Shown here: piece by piece, positions 15,820-22,245 of the stretch | How the letters are laid out: each line of letters starts with the position of its first letter | Numbering within the stretch: the stretch's first letter is position 1 | IMG/VR virus record: IMGVR_UViG_3300046007_001868 | Span: 1-30,798 of that record | Origin: a virus | Direction: 5' to 3' (one strand) | DNA length: 30,798 nucleotides | Translations under genes and position numbers: made by a program | Notes under the pieces: generated by a model | Told to the model about the DNA's origin: nothing | Databases searched by the model: none | The model's input: the letters and a program-made list of their open reading frames with translations, nothing else

Positions 15820-16365
15820 ATGAAAAATATAAAACAACAATGGGAAATAGATTTAGAAAATGCTTTAAATGGTATTTCTAATGAGGAAAAATTGATACAA
15901 ATTGATAGAGAAATAGCTAGGTATTCAGGAGGTAAAACAGGCGGTTATATTAATAAGGCAAATGGCACTTTATCTAAGGCAGGTAAAGCATCAGCAACTA
16001 AACAATGGAACGAAAATAGAGAAAATGAATTAAAAAAATCATCATTAGGTGGTAAAATAGCATACGAGCAAAAAAAAGGAGTTCATTCTTTAAATTATTT
16101 ACAAAGATTTGAAAATGGAAAAAAGGGATATTATAATGGATTAGGTAAACTTTCTTTAGATGAAAAGATAAATATAGCATCAAATGCTGGTTTAAAAAAT
16201 AGAGAATTAAATTCTAAATTTACAATTGAGGATGTTATTTTTATGAGAGAAAACTTTATTCCTCGTCATCCAGAATTTGGTGTAGTTGCTTTTTCTAAAA
16301 AATATGGAGCAAGTGAGGGTGCGGTTAGAAGAGCTATCAAAGGTAATTCATTTAAAGATATTTAA
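15820..16365 (+). CDS. Orphan endonuclease-type DNA-binding protein
   Basis: A 181-residue, Lys/Asn-rich, basic protein. Residues 36-110 hold Gly-Gly-Lys repeats (SGGKTGGYINKANGT, SLGGKIAYEQKKGVHSLN) like the modular DNA-binding repeats (NUMOD3 type) of homing endonucleases. The C-terminus (FTIEDVIFMRENF, then AFSKKYGASEGAVRRAIKG) looks like the helix-turn-helix that ends many HNH endonucleases. No HNH, GIY-YIG or other catalytic centre is visible, so it may be an endonuclease remnant or a regulator made from these modules. The codons are more A-rich than in neighbouring genes, hinting at separate acquisition. It lies just before the origin candidate. Confidence 0.55.
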   Translation: MKNIKQQWEIDLENALNGISNEEKLIQIDREIARYSGGKTGGYINKANGTLSKAGKASATKQWNENRENELKKSSLGGKIAYEQKKGVHSLNYLQRFENGKKGYYNGLGKLSLDEKINIASNAGLKNRELNSKFTIEDVIFMRENFIPRHPEFGVVAFSKKYGASEGAVRRAIKGNSFKDI

Positions 16366-16375
16366 TTTAAAAAAG

Positions 16376-16384
16376 TTATCCACA
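16376..16384 (+). promoter_or_regulatory. DnaA box
   Basis: TTATCCACA is a perfect match to the bacterial DnaA-box consensus, in the 67-bp gap before the candidate replication initiator gene. I noticed no second box within 100 bp, so it could be chance, but the location suits an origin. Confidence 0.4.
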
Positions 16385-16432
16385 AAAACGCTGTTTGGGA
16401 TTTTTAGATCCTATTTATATAAAAGAAACAAT

Positions 16433-16858
16433 ATGGCAAAAGTAAAACACACAATTATCTATCAATCTCACTTTGAGTTGATGAACGAACTAACCGATGA
16501 GCAAGCAGGTATCCTAATAAAAGCAGTTGGGTTATTTGGGTTAGGAGAAGAACCCAAAATAACCGATTCGATTGTTATGGGTATTTGGATGGCAATCAAA
16601 AGGGATTTTATTATCCAAGCTGAGAACTATCAAAAGAAGGTTAACACAAACAGAATCAATGGATTAAGTGGTGGTAGACCTAAGTTGAATAACCCAAATA
16701 ACCCAGTCGGTTATTATGAAACCCAACCTAACCCACAAAACCTTAAAGATAAAGATAAAGATAAAGATATAAATAAAGATCTTATAACAAGATCTGGGAG
16801 ATCAGGATCAGGTAAAGTTGATGCTGAAACATTTGATAAAGAATTTGCTAATATATAA
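16433..16858 (+). CDS. Candidate replication initiator (DUF6291-like)
   Basis: I place the start at ATG 16433, giving 141 residues; the frame is open further upstream, but those codons overlap the preceding gene and the A-rich leader. Residues 1-75 (TIIYQSHFELMNELTDEQAG, then MGIWMAIKRDFIIQAENYQK) and the NGLSGGRPKLN block match my memory of DUF6291-type proteins, which often start a phage replication module. A low-complexity Lys-Asp linker follows, encoded by tandem AAAGAT repeats, and a short acidic C-terminus. Lambda O and several other phage initiators carry their origin within the gene, and the repeats here suggest the same. It may load a host helicase. No polymerase is encoded nearby. 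Confidence 0.6.
   Translation: MAKVKHTIIYQSHFELMNELTDEQAGILIKAVGLFGLGEEPKITDSIVMGIWMAIKRDFIIQAENYQKKVNTNRINGLSGGRPKLNNPNNPVGYYETQPNPQNLKDKDKDKDINKDLITRSGRSGSGKVDAETFDKEFANI
16745..16809 (+). repeat. AAAGAT iterons with inverted repeat and GATC cluster (origin candidate)
   Basis: AAAGAT occurs four times in tandem (16745-16768) and again in phase at 16775-16780. It is followed by the inverted repeat AGATCTT / AAGATCT (16777-16795, 5-base loop). Four GATC sites start at 16778, 16791, 16800 and 16806. All lie inside the candidate initiator gene. Structure seen; origin function inferred. Confidence 0.5.
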
Positions 16859-16871
16859 ATTAAAATAAGTT

Positions 16872-17030
16872 ATGAGAAACATTAAATCAGGTTACGAAGT
16901 AAGAGGTGAGAATGGTTATTCTAAAACCAGAAACATTCAGTTCTCTGCAGCAATGCAAGAAAAGAAAAGAGCTGAAGAAGAACTTAAGAAGAGATTAATA
17001 GAAAAGTATAAACAATTAAAAAATAAATAA
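16872..17030 (+). CDS. Small hypothetical helical protein (52 aa)
   Basis: A 52-residue open frame between the initiator candidate and the ribbon-helix-helix gene, ending one base before the next ATG. It starts MRNIKSGYEVRGENGYSK and ends in a charged helix (KRAEEELKKRLIEKYKQLK). Tight spacing on both sides and a plausible A-rich leader (AAATAAGTT) support it. No function can be given. Confidence 0.6.
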   Translation: MRNIKSGYEVRGENGYSKTRNIQFSAAMQEKKRAEEELKKRLIEKYKQLKNK

Positions 17031-17031
17031 A

Positions 17032-17277
17032 ATGGCAATTACAAAAGGTTACACTATGGTCCACATTAAAGTGGAAACACATTCTAAATTAAAAGCATAT
17101 TGCAATATGAACTCTCTGAAGATGGGAGCAGTTATTGAAATGGCACTAACTAATTATCTATCTAATCAGAGTGAGTATGATATTCATAAAGCTCAGGCAT
17201 TAGGTAAGACTAAATTGTTTGAAGAGATGTATCAATACATTCAGAAAATATCTAAGAAAGATGAAGAAGGAAATTAA
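17032..17277 (+). CDS. Ribbon-helix-helix-like DNA-binding protein
   Basis: An 81-residue protein. The strand TMVHIKVETHSKLKAYCNM followed by a turn and the helix MGAVIEMALTNYLSNQ (residues about 8-46) fits the Arc/MetJ ribbon-helix-helix fold, which binds operator DNA as a dimer. The C-terminal helix is charged and may support oligomer formation. It probably represses or tunes early transcription; the promoter at 17476 lies 200 bp downstream and is a possible target. The next gene starts inside its last codons. Confidence 0.6.
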   Translation: MAITKGYTMVHIKVETHSKLKAYCNMNSLKMGAVIEMALTNYLSNQSEYDIHKAQALGKTKLFEEMYQYIQKISKKDEEGN

Positions 17278-17494
17278 AAAGATTATATTCACTATATTAG
17301 ATAAAGAACCTGAAAGAGTAACTGAAGCAGAATTACAATTTCTATTTCAGCATCTAACATACGAATTATTAGAAAAGTATCAGAAGCTAACAGGTCAAGC
17401 TATCTTTATAGATGGTTTCAATTCTGAAGAAGTTATTAATGTTTCAGTATTAGATTTAATAAATCTTATAAAAGATTTGGAAAATACAAATTAA
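17261..17494 (+). CDS. Hypothetical protein (77 aa)
   Basis: I choose ATG 17261, which overlaps the previous gene by 17 bases; an in-frame ATG at 17219 would lie deeper inside that gene. The 77-residue product is helical and charged (ITEAELQ-like segment RVTEAELQFLFQHLTYELLE) with an acidic end. No family recognised. Its last codons contain the TTTG box of the next promoter. Confidence 0.6.
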   Translation: MKKEIKKIIFTILDKEPERVTEAELQFLFQHLTYELLEKYQKLTGQAIFIDGFNSEEVINVSVLDLINLIKDLENTN

Positions 17495-17507
17495 TTTCGT
17501 ATCTTTG
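17476..17507 (+). promoter_or_regulatory. Bacteroidetes primary-sigma promoter
   Basis: TTTG (17476-17479), exactly 20 bp, then TATCTTTG (17500-17507): a full match to the Bacteroidetes consensus TTTG, 19-21 bp, TAnnTTTG. Transcription should start near 17513-17516, about 25 bases before a terminator hairpin. This is the clearest host-range signal in the window. Confidence 0.85.
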
Positions 17508-17513
17508 TATTAA

Positions 17514-17581
17514 TTGTTACAATATATGTGTGTGTTTTTAGTATCCCCTTCCGCTTTCTGTCATGGTTGGGGATACTTTTT
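17514..17581 (+). ncRNA. Short leader RNA or small RNA ending at a terminator hairpin
   Basis: Between the promoter at 17476-17507 and the HNH gene lies a hairpin: AGTATCCCC (17540-17548) and GGGGATACT (17569-17577) pair over 9 bp with a 20-base loop, followed by TTTT. Transcripts would be about 65 bases long if they stop here, or would read through to the HNH gene. The exact 5' end is inferred from the promoter. Confidence 0.45.
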
Positions 17582-17630
17582 ATTAAAAACTAAAGTAACA
17601 ACTACTTATAATAAACAACTAATTAAATGA
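17526..17630 (+). CDS. Possible 34-aa leader peptide
   Basis: A 34-codon frame starts at ATG 17526, runs through the whole hairpin 17540-17577, and ends in a TGA that overlaps the HNH gene start (ATGA at 17627-17630). Product begins MCVFLVSPSAFCHGW. A ribosome on it would open the hairpin, so it may link translation to termination. It may also be chance. Confidence 0.25.
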   Translation: MCVFLVSPSAFCHGWGYFLLKTKVTTTYNKQLIK

Positions 17631-17989
17631 GCGTAGAAATGAAAGAGATAAATGGAATACCTGATTACTATATTAGTAGATATGGTGATGTATATACAAC
17701 TAAATACTCAGTAAGATACAATCCAAATTGTGATATGCATATTCTAAAACCTAGATTACATTCATCAGGTTACAAATATGTTGGTTTATTTTTAGATACT
17801 GATACAGGTAAGAAAAGGATTTGGAAGAGAGTGCATAGAATAGTGGCAGAGCACTTTATAGCAGAGATACCTCCTAAGATGGTTATCAATCATAAAGATT
17901 TTGATAAACATAATAATGAAGTGACAAACTTAGAAATAGTTACATCCTCTCAGAATAGATTACATTACTTAAGAAACAAAAAGAAATAA
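17627..17989 (+). CDS. HNH homing endonuclease (NUMOD4 type)
   Basis: A 120-residue protein with the NUMOD4 signature EINGIPDYYISRYGDVYT (residues 7-24), followed by an HNH domain: VHRIVAEHF (69-77), VINHKDFDKHNN (87-97), then NLEIVTSSQNRLH (101-113). H70, H76, H89 and N96/N97 are candidates for the active site and structure. These free-standing endonucleases cut DNA of related phages lacking the gene and so spread into them; the product usually nicks or breaks one recognition site. Its own promoter and hairpin upstream fit an element inserted between two gene groups. No intron or intein is evident around it. Confidence 0.85.
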   Translation: MSVEMKEINGIPDYYISRYGDVYTTKYSVRYNPNCDMHILKPRLHSSGYKYVGLFLDTDTGKKRIWKRVHRIVAEHFIAEIPPKMVINHKDFDKHNNEVTNLEIVTSSQNRLHYLRNKKK

Positions 17990-17990
17990 T

Positions 17991-18191
17991 ATGAAGTGGA
18001 TACAATTAGGAACTTGGTTAGAATTTTTAATAGATATGTTTACATTGGGATATGGAGAACATATAGCACTATGGATATCTAAAAAGTTTTTCGGAAAAGA
18101 TAGCTGTGGATGTTGTGAAAGAAAGCAATGGCTTAATAGATTAACTAATCCTCAGTATGATGGAAGATGTAACGAAATACAATTATTTTAA
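17991..18191 (+). CDS. Small cysteine-bearing hypothetical protein (66 aa)
   Basis: A 66-residue protein. The N-terminal 34 residues are amphipathic to hydrophobic (WLEFLIDMFTLGYG, then IALWISKKF). After that comes SCGCCERKQWLNRL, a small Cys motif that I recall in many short phage proteins (CxxCxxRxxxLN). It could bind a metal. The start is one base after the HNH stop, and the end overlaps nothing, with the next ATG one base downstream. A membrane association cannot be excluded, but a holin call would need more support. Confidence 0.65.
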   Translation: MKWIQLGTWLEFLIDMFTLGYGEHIALWISKKFFGKDSCGCCERKQWLNRLTNPQYDGRCNEIQLF

Positions 18192-18192
18192 T

Positions 18193-18447
18193 ATGGAAGA
18201 AATAAAACCAAACTTACCAGAGAGTAAATACGCTCCCTTAAACTTAGCAGAGTTTCAAGAACTAAGTGGCCACTTAGCATCAATACAACATCACTTACCA
18301 GAACACCTAATGAATCCATTTTGGAGATGGTGTAATGTCATCAGAGGTGAAAGAGTTAATCAGCCATGTAGCTGTAGAAGTTCAGCTAAACATTGGGGAA
18401 ACTGCGTTACTACTTTAAGAGATTTTGTAAAGAGTAAAGGTGAATAA
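18193..18447 (+). CDS. Hypothetical protein with CSC motif (84 aa)
   Basis: I choose ATG 18193, one base after the previous stop; the open frame extends upstream into that gene. The 84-residue product has a conserved-looking core, MNPFWRWCNVIRGERVNQPC, followed by SCRSSAKHWGNC. I recall similar proteins next to sigma-like genes in Bacteroidetes phages. Four cysteines (WCN, PCSC, NCV) could bind zinc. It may be a partner or regulator of the next gene, whose GTG start overlaps its last codons. Confidence 0.65.
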   Translation: MEEIKPNLPESKYAPLNLAEFQELSGHLASIQHHLPEHLMNPFWRWCNVIRGERVNQPCSCRSSAKHWGNCVTTLRDFVKSKGE

Positions 18448-19006
18448 ACTGCAAGAGGAAAATAGAGAACGATTGAATAACCTTTGTAGAGATTCACACA
18501 AATGGCTATTAGGTGCGGCATACAAGATTACTAAGAATTTGGATATCAGTAATGAACTTATTGGTGACTTGTATCTATACTTAGCAGAAAAGATAAACCC
18601 ATCTATATGGTTTGATGGGGAAGATGGTAAAAAGACTTTTAACCTCCTTTACCTAAGAGCATTCCTTAAAACTCGTTTCCTTAATAGAATTAAATCATCA
18701 AAGAAAACGATAGAATTTAAACCCGAATACTATGATGCCATACATACGGAATACGATATAGAGTTTGATGAAAGAGTAGAAGCATCTTATAATGAGATGT
18801 TAACCGAACTAAGGGATTTAAGTAGGACAAGGTTATGGGCGCCAGCAAGATTGTTTGAACTATACGCATTTGCAGAAGATATGACATTAGATAAGTTGGC
18901 AAAGGAAATAGGTATCTGCCGTTCAACCGCATTTGGAAATACAAAGAAGATTAAACTACATTTAAGAGAGAAGATTACTAATCCTTTTAAAGCACCATTG
19001 GACTAA
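18440..19006 (+). CDS. Sigma-70-like transcription regulator
   Basis: A 188-residue protein that starts at GTG 18440, overlapping the previous stop by 8 bases; no ATG start fits better. Residues 12-85 resemble sigma region 2 (YKITKNLDISNELIGDLYLY, then FLKTRFLNRIKS). Residues 135-180 hold a region-4-like helix-turn-helix (MTLDKLAKEIGICRSTAFGN). It lies just before the terminase genes. It may direct middle or late transcription together with, or before, the gp55-like factor, or act as an activator. Of the two sigma-like proteins, this one looks more like a small ECF-type factor. Confidence 0.65.
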   Translation: MNKLQEENRERLNNLCRDSHKWLLGAAYKITKNLDISNELIGDLYLYLAEKINPSIWFDGEDGKKTFNLLYLRAFLKTRFLNRIKSSKKTIEFKPEYYDAIHTEYDIEFDERVEASYNEMLTELRDLSRTRLWAPARLFELYAFAEDMTLDKLAKEIGICRSTAFGNTKKIKLHLREKITNPFKAPLD

Positions 19007-19062
19007 TTTTAAGGTGGTCTCCTGAGGTGTTTGATACAAAGGTGAGGATTAGTGTTAAAGTA

Positions 19063-19070
19063 TATAAATA
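19063..19070 (+). promoter_or_regulatory. TATAAATA box, possible gp55-type late promoter
   Basis: TATAAATA equals the T4 late promoter box and lies 10 bp before the small terminase ATG. The genome is so A+T-rich that about four chance copies per strand are expected, and the leader would be only about five bases, so this is weak evidence. Confidence 0.25.
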
Positions 19071-19080
19071 ATGGATTATA

Positions 19081-19386
19081 ATGGGAAAATTTGAGACTGG
19101 ACATAAGTTAGCTAAGGGTAGACCTAAAGGAGCACTTAATCGTTCAACGGAGGAAATGAAGTTAACAATAGCACGTGCGGTGAACAATACACTCAATACA
19201 ATATCATCAGATTTAGAAGCTATAAAGAAGAAAGACCCGGAAAGAGCTATTGAGTTAGCACTTAAGTTAATGGAATACTCCTTACCTAAATTAAGTAGAA
19301 CGGAGATGAGAGCAGAGATAGACCAAAGGATACATCAGATTCAAGTTAACATAACTCAAAAAGCAGTAGATGAATCTGGAAATTAA
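19081..19386 (+). CDS. Terminase small subunit, putative
   Basis: A 101-residue protein directly before the large terminase, with which it overlaps by 17 bases. The N-terminus FETGHKLAKGRPKGALNRST resembles the DNA-binding start of DUF5681-type small terminases. The middle (residues about 25-80) is helical, as in oligomerising domains of this family, and the C-terminus is short and polar. It should recognise the phage DNA packaging site and regulate the ATPase of the large subunit. I rely on gene order and the N-terminal motif. Confidence 0.75.
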   Translation: MGKFETGHKLAKGRPKGALNRSTEEMKLTIARAVNNTLNTISSDLEAIKKKDPERAIELALKLMEYSLPKLSRTEMRAEIDQRIHQIQVNITQKAVDESGN

Positions 19387-20530
19387 TTCAACAATTACCT
19401 ACACTAATCAGGATAATTCTCCAACGAGAGTTACCCATCACATTGGTGGTACCCGTTCAGGTAAAACATTTGCGTTATTGCAGTGGATTATTGTAAAGTG
19501 TTTGGAAGGTAACGAAGATGTAACTATAGTTCGTAAAACCATACCATCACTAAAGAGAACGGTAATGAAGGATTTCAAAGATATTATGCAATTGCTGGGT
19601 ATATGGAATGATAATGATTTTAATATATCAGATAGGGTATATAACTTCTATACAGGTTCATCAATTCAATTCATATCAACGGATGATAGTGAGAAGTTAA
19701 GAGGATTAAAGAGTAGTATATTATGGTTAGAGGAAGCAAATGAGATAGATAGTGAATCATACTTCCAATTGCAAATCAGAACCACAGGTCCTATTATCCT
19801 TAGCTACAATCCAACTATCTCACCATACCATTGGATTAGACAAATGGATGATTGCTCTCGCTACTTCACCACATATAAGAACAATCCCTATTTGGAAAGG
19901 AGTGTTGTGAGAGCAATCGAAGAACTACAACGAACAAATGTTAAAGCTTGGAAAACTTATGGATTAGGAGAATATACTACCAATGAGAAAGCAGTATTTA
20001 CTTTCAATTCAGTAGAGTGGATACCTGAGGAATCAGAGTTTGTTGCTTATGGATTGGATTATGGGTATAGCAATGACCCATCTGCATTGATATCCGTATG
20101 GAAGCATGATGGTGAGATATTCCTATTAGAGCATTTCTATGAGAAGGGATTAACCACATCGGATTTGGATAACAAACTAAAAGAGTTAGTGAAAGGTAGA
20201 GAAGAGATATGGGCGGATAGCAGTGAACCACGACTTAACGATGAACTATATAAGTTAGGATACAATGTGAGACCTGTAGTAAAGGGAAAGGATAGTATCA
20301 ACTTCGGTATTCAGGTAATGCAGAACTATAAGATAAACATTCCACAATCATGTCAGAACCTAACTAACGAGTTCTATAGTTATGAGTGGGATACGGATAG
20401 ATTTGGAAAGCAATTAGATAAACCTGTAGATTTCAACAACCACGCTATCGATGCTACACGCTATGTTTTTATGATGAGGTTAAGCAATGTAGCAACCGCA
20501 AAGGGTAAATATATAATCAGTATTAGATAA
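19370..20530 (+). CDS. Terminase large subunit
   Basis: The 386-residue product has all key parts of a PBSX/Terminase_3-type packaging motor. Walker A is GGTRSGKT (26-33). Walker B is ILWLEEANEI (117-126), with catalytic Glu at 121 or 122, and the coupling motif LSYNPT is at 144-149. The RNase H-like nuclease carboxylates are D230 (GLDYGYSNDPSAL), D283 (WADSSEPR) and D361 (NHAIDATRY). It pumps DNA into the prohead through the portal and cuts the concatemer. The size is at the low end for the family, but no motif is missing. The ATG overlaps the small subunit gene. A 16-bp gap leads to the next gene. Confidence 0.95.
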   Translation: MNLEINSTITYTNQDNSPTRVTHHIGGTRSGKTFALLQWIIVKCLEGNEDVTIVRKTIPSLKRTVMKDFKDIMQLLGIWNDNDFNISDRVYNFYTGSSIQFISTDDSEKLRGLKSSILWLEEANEIDSESYFQLQIRTTGPIILSYNPTISPYHWIRQMDDCSRYFTTYKNNPYLERSVVRAIEELQRTNVKAWKTYGLGEYTTNEKAVFTFNSVEWIPEESEFVAYGLDYGYSNDPSALISVWKHDGEIFLLEHFYEKGLTTSDLDNKLKELVKGREEIWADSSEPRLNDELYKLGYNVRPVVKGKDSINFGIQVMQNYKINIPQSCQNLTNEFYSYEWDTDRFGKQLDKPVDFNNHAIDATRYVFMMRLSNVATAKGKYIISIR

Positions 20531-20546
20531 TTAAACAACTATATAA

Positions 20547-20822
20547 ATGGCAAAAGAATTAGAAGTAGATTTGAATAACCTCACAAAGGAGGATTTCTTA
20601 GAGATGGCAAGATACATCCAACACTTAGAAGAACAATTGGAAGGTGCTAAAACAACTGGGATAGCAGTGTTAGGACAACGAAACATCCTACAAAAGAAGT
20701 ATGACCAATTACTCTTTATGATGAGAAACAACGTAACGGAGAAGCCGGTGAATACCGTATTAGATGTTGATTTCGATATGATTAACCCTGAACAATATAG
20801 AGAGAAAAAGCAAATCGGATAA
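20547..20822 (+). CDS. Hypothetical coiled-coil protein (91 aa)
   Basis: A 91-residue, mostly helical protein starting MAKELEVDLNNLTKEDFLEM. The stretch MARYIQHLEEQLEGAK has heptad-like hydrophobic spacing. No family recognised. It is placed between the terminase and the glycosyltransferase genes with one or few bases on either side and is surely co-transcribed with them. A packaging or assembly accessory role is possible only by position. Confidence 0.65.
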   Translation: MAKELEVDLNNLTKEDFLEMARYIQHLEEQLEGAKTTGIAVLGQRNILQKKYDQLLFMMRNNVTEKPVNTVLDVDFDMINPEQYREKKQIG

Positions 20823-20823
20823 T

Positions 20824-21423
20824 ATGAATAAAGATATATGCATAGTAATACAGGGAGCAACACAACCACAATGGTTACCAACTATAAAGCAGGGATGGGA
20901 AGGCTATCCCGTAATATATTCTACATGGGAAGGAACTAATCCTGCATACTATGATGAATCGGATATAGTGTTATATAATCCGATACCTGAAGCAGGAGTT
21001 CGTAATCTAAATCTTCAGAGGGTATCATCCCTTAATGGGTTCTTAAAAGCAAAGGAAATGGGTTTTAAGAGGGTTTTAAAGTGGAGAAGTGATTTCTATT
21101 GTCCTAACCCTAAACTCTTCTTAGAAACGTTTGAAGAGGATAAGATTAACTTCTACGCATGGCATAGGGATAACTATGTTACTGATTTCTTTATTGAGGG
21201 AGATATCGATGAGATGATAGAGTTATTCACATTTCATAATTGGCATATAGTGCCATACCCTGAGAAAGCATTTACTGAAAGGTTATTCGAATTAGGATTA
21301 GATAGTAAAGCAGCATTCAATTGTAAAAAGATATTCGAACCAAATGATATTAAATGGTTTAAAGCAAACTATTGGTTATCATTCAACACATTAGATAACG
21401 ATTATAGAAATAAAATAATATGA
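20824..21423 (+). CDS. WavE-like glycosyltransferase
   Basis: A 199-residue protein with the pattern of the WavE-type lipopolysaccharide glycosyltransferases: CIVIQGATQ near the N-terminus (residues 6-14), YSTWEGTNP at 32-40, NLNLQRVSSLNGFLKAKEMG in the middle, and KRVLKWRSDFYCPN (about 82-95), in which the RSD takes the place of the metal/nucleotide-sugar DxD motif. The family transfers a sugar onto cell-surface polysaccharide. In a phage it could modify virion proteins or host surface sugars to block superinfection. It lies inside the structural operon, its TGA overlapping the ATG of the tail chaperone gene (ATGA), so late expression and a virion-related target are likely. Confidence 0.7.
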   Translation: MNKDICIVIQGATQPQWLPTIKQGWEGYPVIYSTWEGTNPAYYDESDIVLYNPIPEAGVRNLNLQRVSSLNGFLKAKEMGFKRVLKWRSDFYCPNPKLFLETFEEDKINFYAWHRDNYVTDFFIEGDIDEMIELFTFHNWHIVPYPEKAFTERLFELGLDSKAAFNCKKIFEPNDIKWFKANYWLSFNTLDNDYRNKII

Positions 21424-22040
21424 AAGAAGAAGTAAAGATTGTAGTTCCAAAAGATTGGAGCGCTATAACACTAAGAGATTACCTTAAGTTCCGTGCTGAT
21501 ATGGAAACCTATAAGGATAACGAAGATGCAGTAGAAGCAGTTCTATTCCATCACTTATGTAAGATGCCGGTAGAATGGATTAAGCAATTGGATATAGATA
21601 CCTATGTAAATATCAGAAAAGATTTAGTTCAGTTTCTAAATGCAAATGAATTACCACTACAACAATTTGTGACAATAGATGGTATAGAATATGGATTCGA
21701 ACCTAACCTATCTAAGATGGCGTATGGTGCTTATGTGGATATCTCTAAATACGAAACGATGGAGATGGATGAGAAGTGGGCTGACATAATGAGTATCTTA
21801 TACAGACCTGTAAAACAAAAGGTTGGTAAGTTCTATGATACCACAACATACGATGGTAATATAAATGGAGAGAAGTTTTTAGATTTAGGAATGGATGTTC
21901 ATTGGGGAACGCTTTTTTTTTTAAAAAGTTTATTGAAGGACTTATCGAAAGATATCCAGAAATCTTTGATGGAGTCGATGGAAATACCACACAACATCAA
22001 ATTAATTTTGGCAAAAAGTGGAAATCTTACACTTCCATAG
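21420..22040 (+). CDS. Tail assembly chaperone, unshifted product
   Basis: The 206-residue product resembles the phage tail assembly chaperone family: WSAITLRDYLKFRADMETY near the start, VTIDGIEYGFEPNLSKMAYG in the middle, SILYRPVKQKV, and GMDVHWGTLFF, the place where relatives continue into a C-terminal domain. Here zero-frame translation adds only about 38 unrelated residues, while the expected domain follows in the -1 frame. A slippery run at 21913-21927 joins the two. The unshifted and shifted products would correspond to gpG and gpGT of lambda, which bind the tape measure and recruit tube protein. The gene starts within the glycosyltransferase stop codon. Confidence 0.8.
   Translation: MKEEVKIVVPKDWSAITLRDYLKFRADMETYKDNEDAVEAVLFHHLCKMPVEWIKQLDIDTYVNIRKDLVQFLNANELPLQQFVTIDGIEYGFEPNLSKMAYGAYVDISKYETMEMDEKWADIMSILYRPVKQKVGKFYDTTTYDGNINGEKFLDLGMDVHWGTLFFLKSLLKDLSKDIQKSLMESMEIPHNIKLILAKSGNLTLP
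21913..21957 (+). promoter_or_regulatory. Programmed -1 frameshift site with downstream hairpin
   Basis: Ten T and five A residues (21913-21927) contain two overlapping zero-frame slippery heptamers, T TTT TTA (21917-21923) and T TTA AAA (21920-21926). A candidate stimulatory hairpin starts 11 bases further on: GGA-CT-TATC pairs with GATATCC (21938-21957) around a GAAA tetraloop closed by C-G, with CT bulged. Confidence 0.7.
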
Positions 22041-22186
22041 TTCAATTAGCAAGAGAAGATATTCTGCGAATGGATGCTGTGGTAAAAGAACCATTGGAGA
22101 AATGTTTACTATATCTTGCATACTTAGCAGATAAAGTTCACTTAGAAGAGTTAGTTCATAAAGAGATGCTGAAGAAGATGAAATAG
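21923..22186 (+). CDS. Tail assembly chaperone, C-terminal domain reached by -1 frameshift
   Basis: In the -1 frame the message encodes about 87 residues: KKFIEGLIERYPEIFDGVDG, then INFGKKWKSYTSIVQLARED, and a helical end with LEKCLLYLAYLADKV. The FGKKW-x-Y-x-SI block is characteristic of the last domain of this chaperone family. The frame has no ATG of its own; only a TTG at 21902 could start it. The fused product is 255 residues whichever heptamer is used. A base error in the T run is the main alternative. It ends 59 bases before the next gene. Confidence 0.78.
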   Translation, partial: KKFIEGLIERYPEIFDGVDGNTTQHQINFGKKWKSYTSIVQLAREDILRMDAVVKEPLEKCLLYLAYLADKVHLEELVHKEMLKKMK

Positions 22187-22245
22187 CATTATGTTATATT
22201 TCCTTTTTGCTTTGTTATATTAGTAATATTATAAAACATTAATCC

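Noticed and set aside
16286-16432. Upstream extension of the initiator candidate by 49 codons
   Set aside because: It overlaps the preceding gene and the DnaA box region, and its residues have no resemblance to the family; ATG 16433 has a normal A-rich leader.
19007-19080. Gap before the small terminase gene, examined for a tRNA or cos-like site
   Set aside because: No cloverleaf, no clear repeat and no host-type promoter with correct spacing; only the TATAAATA box was noted.
22217-22229. Palindrome ATATTAGTAATAT before the 82-residue gene
   Set aside because: Short and made only of A/T around one G; expected by chance at this base composition, and not repeated elsewhere in my reading.
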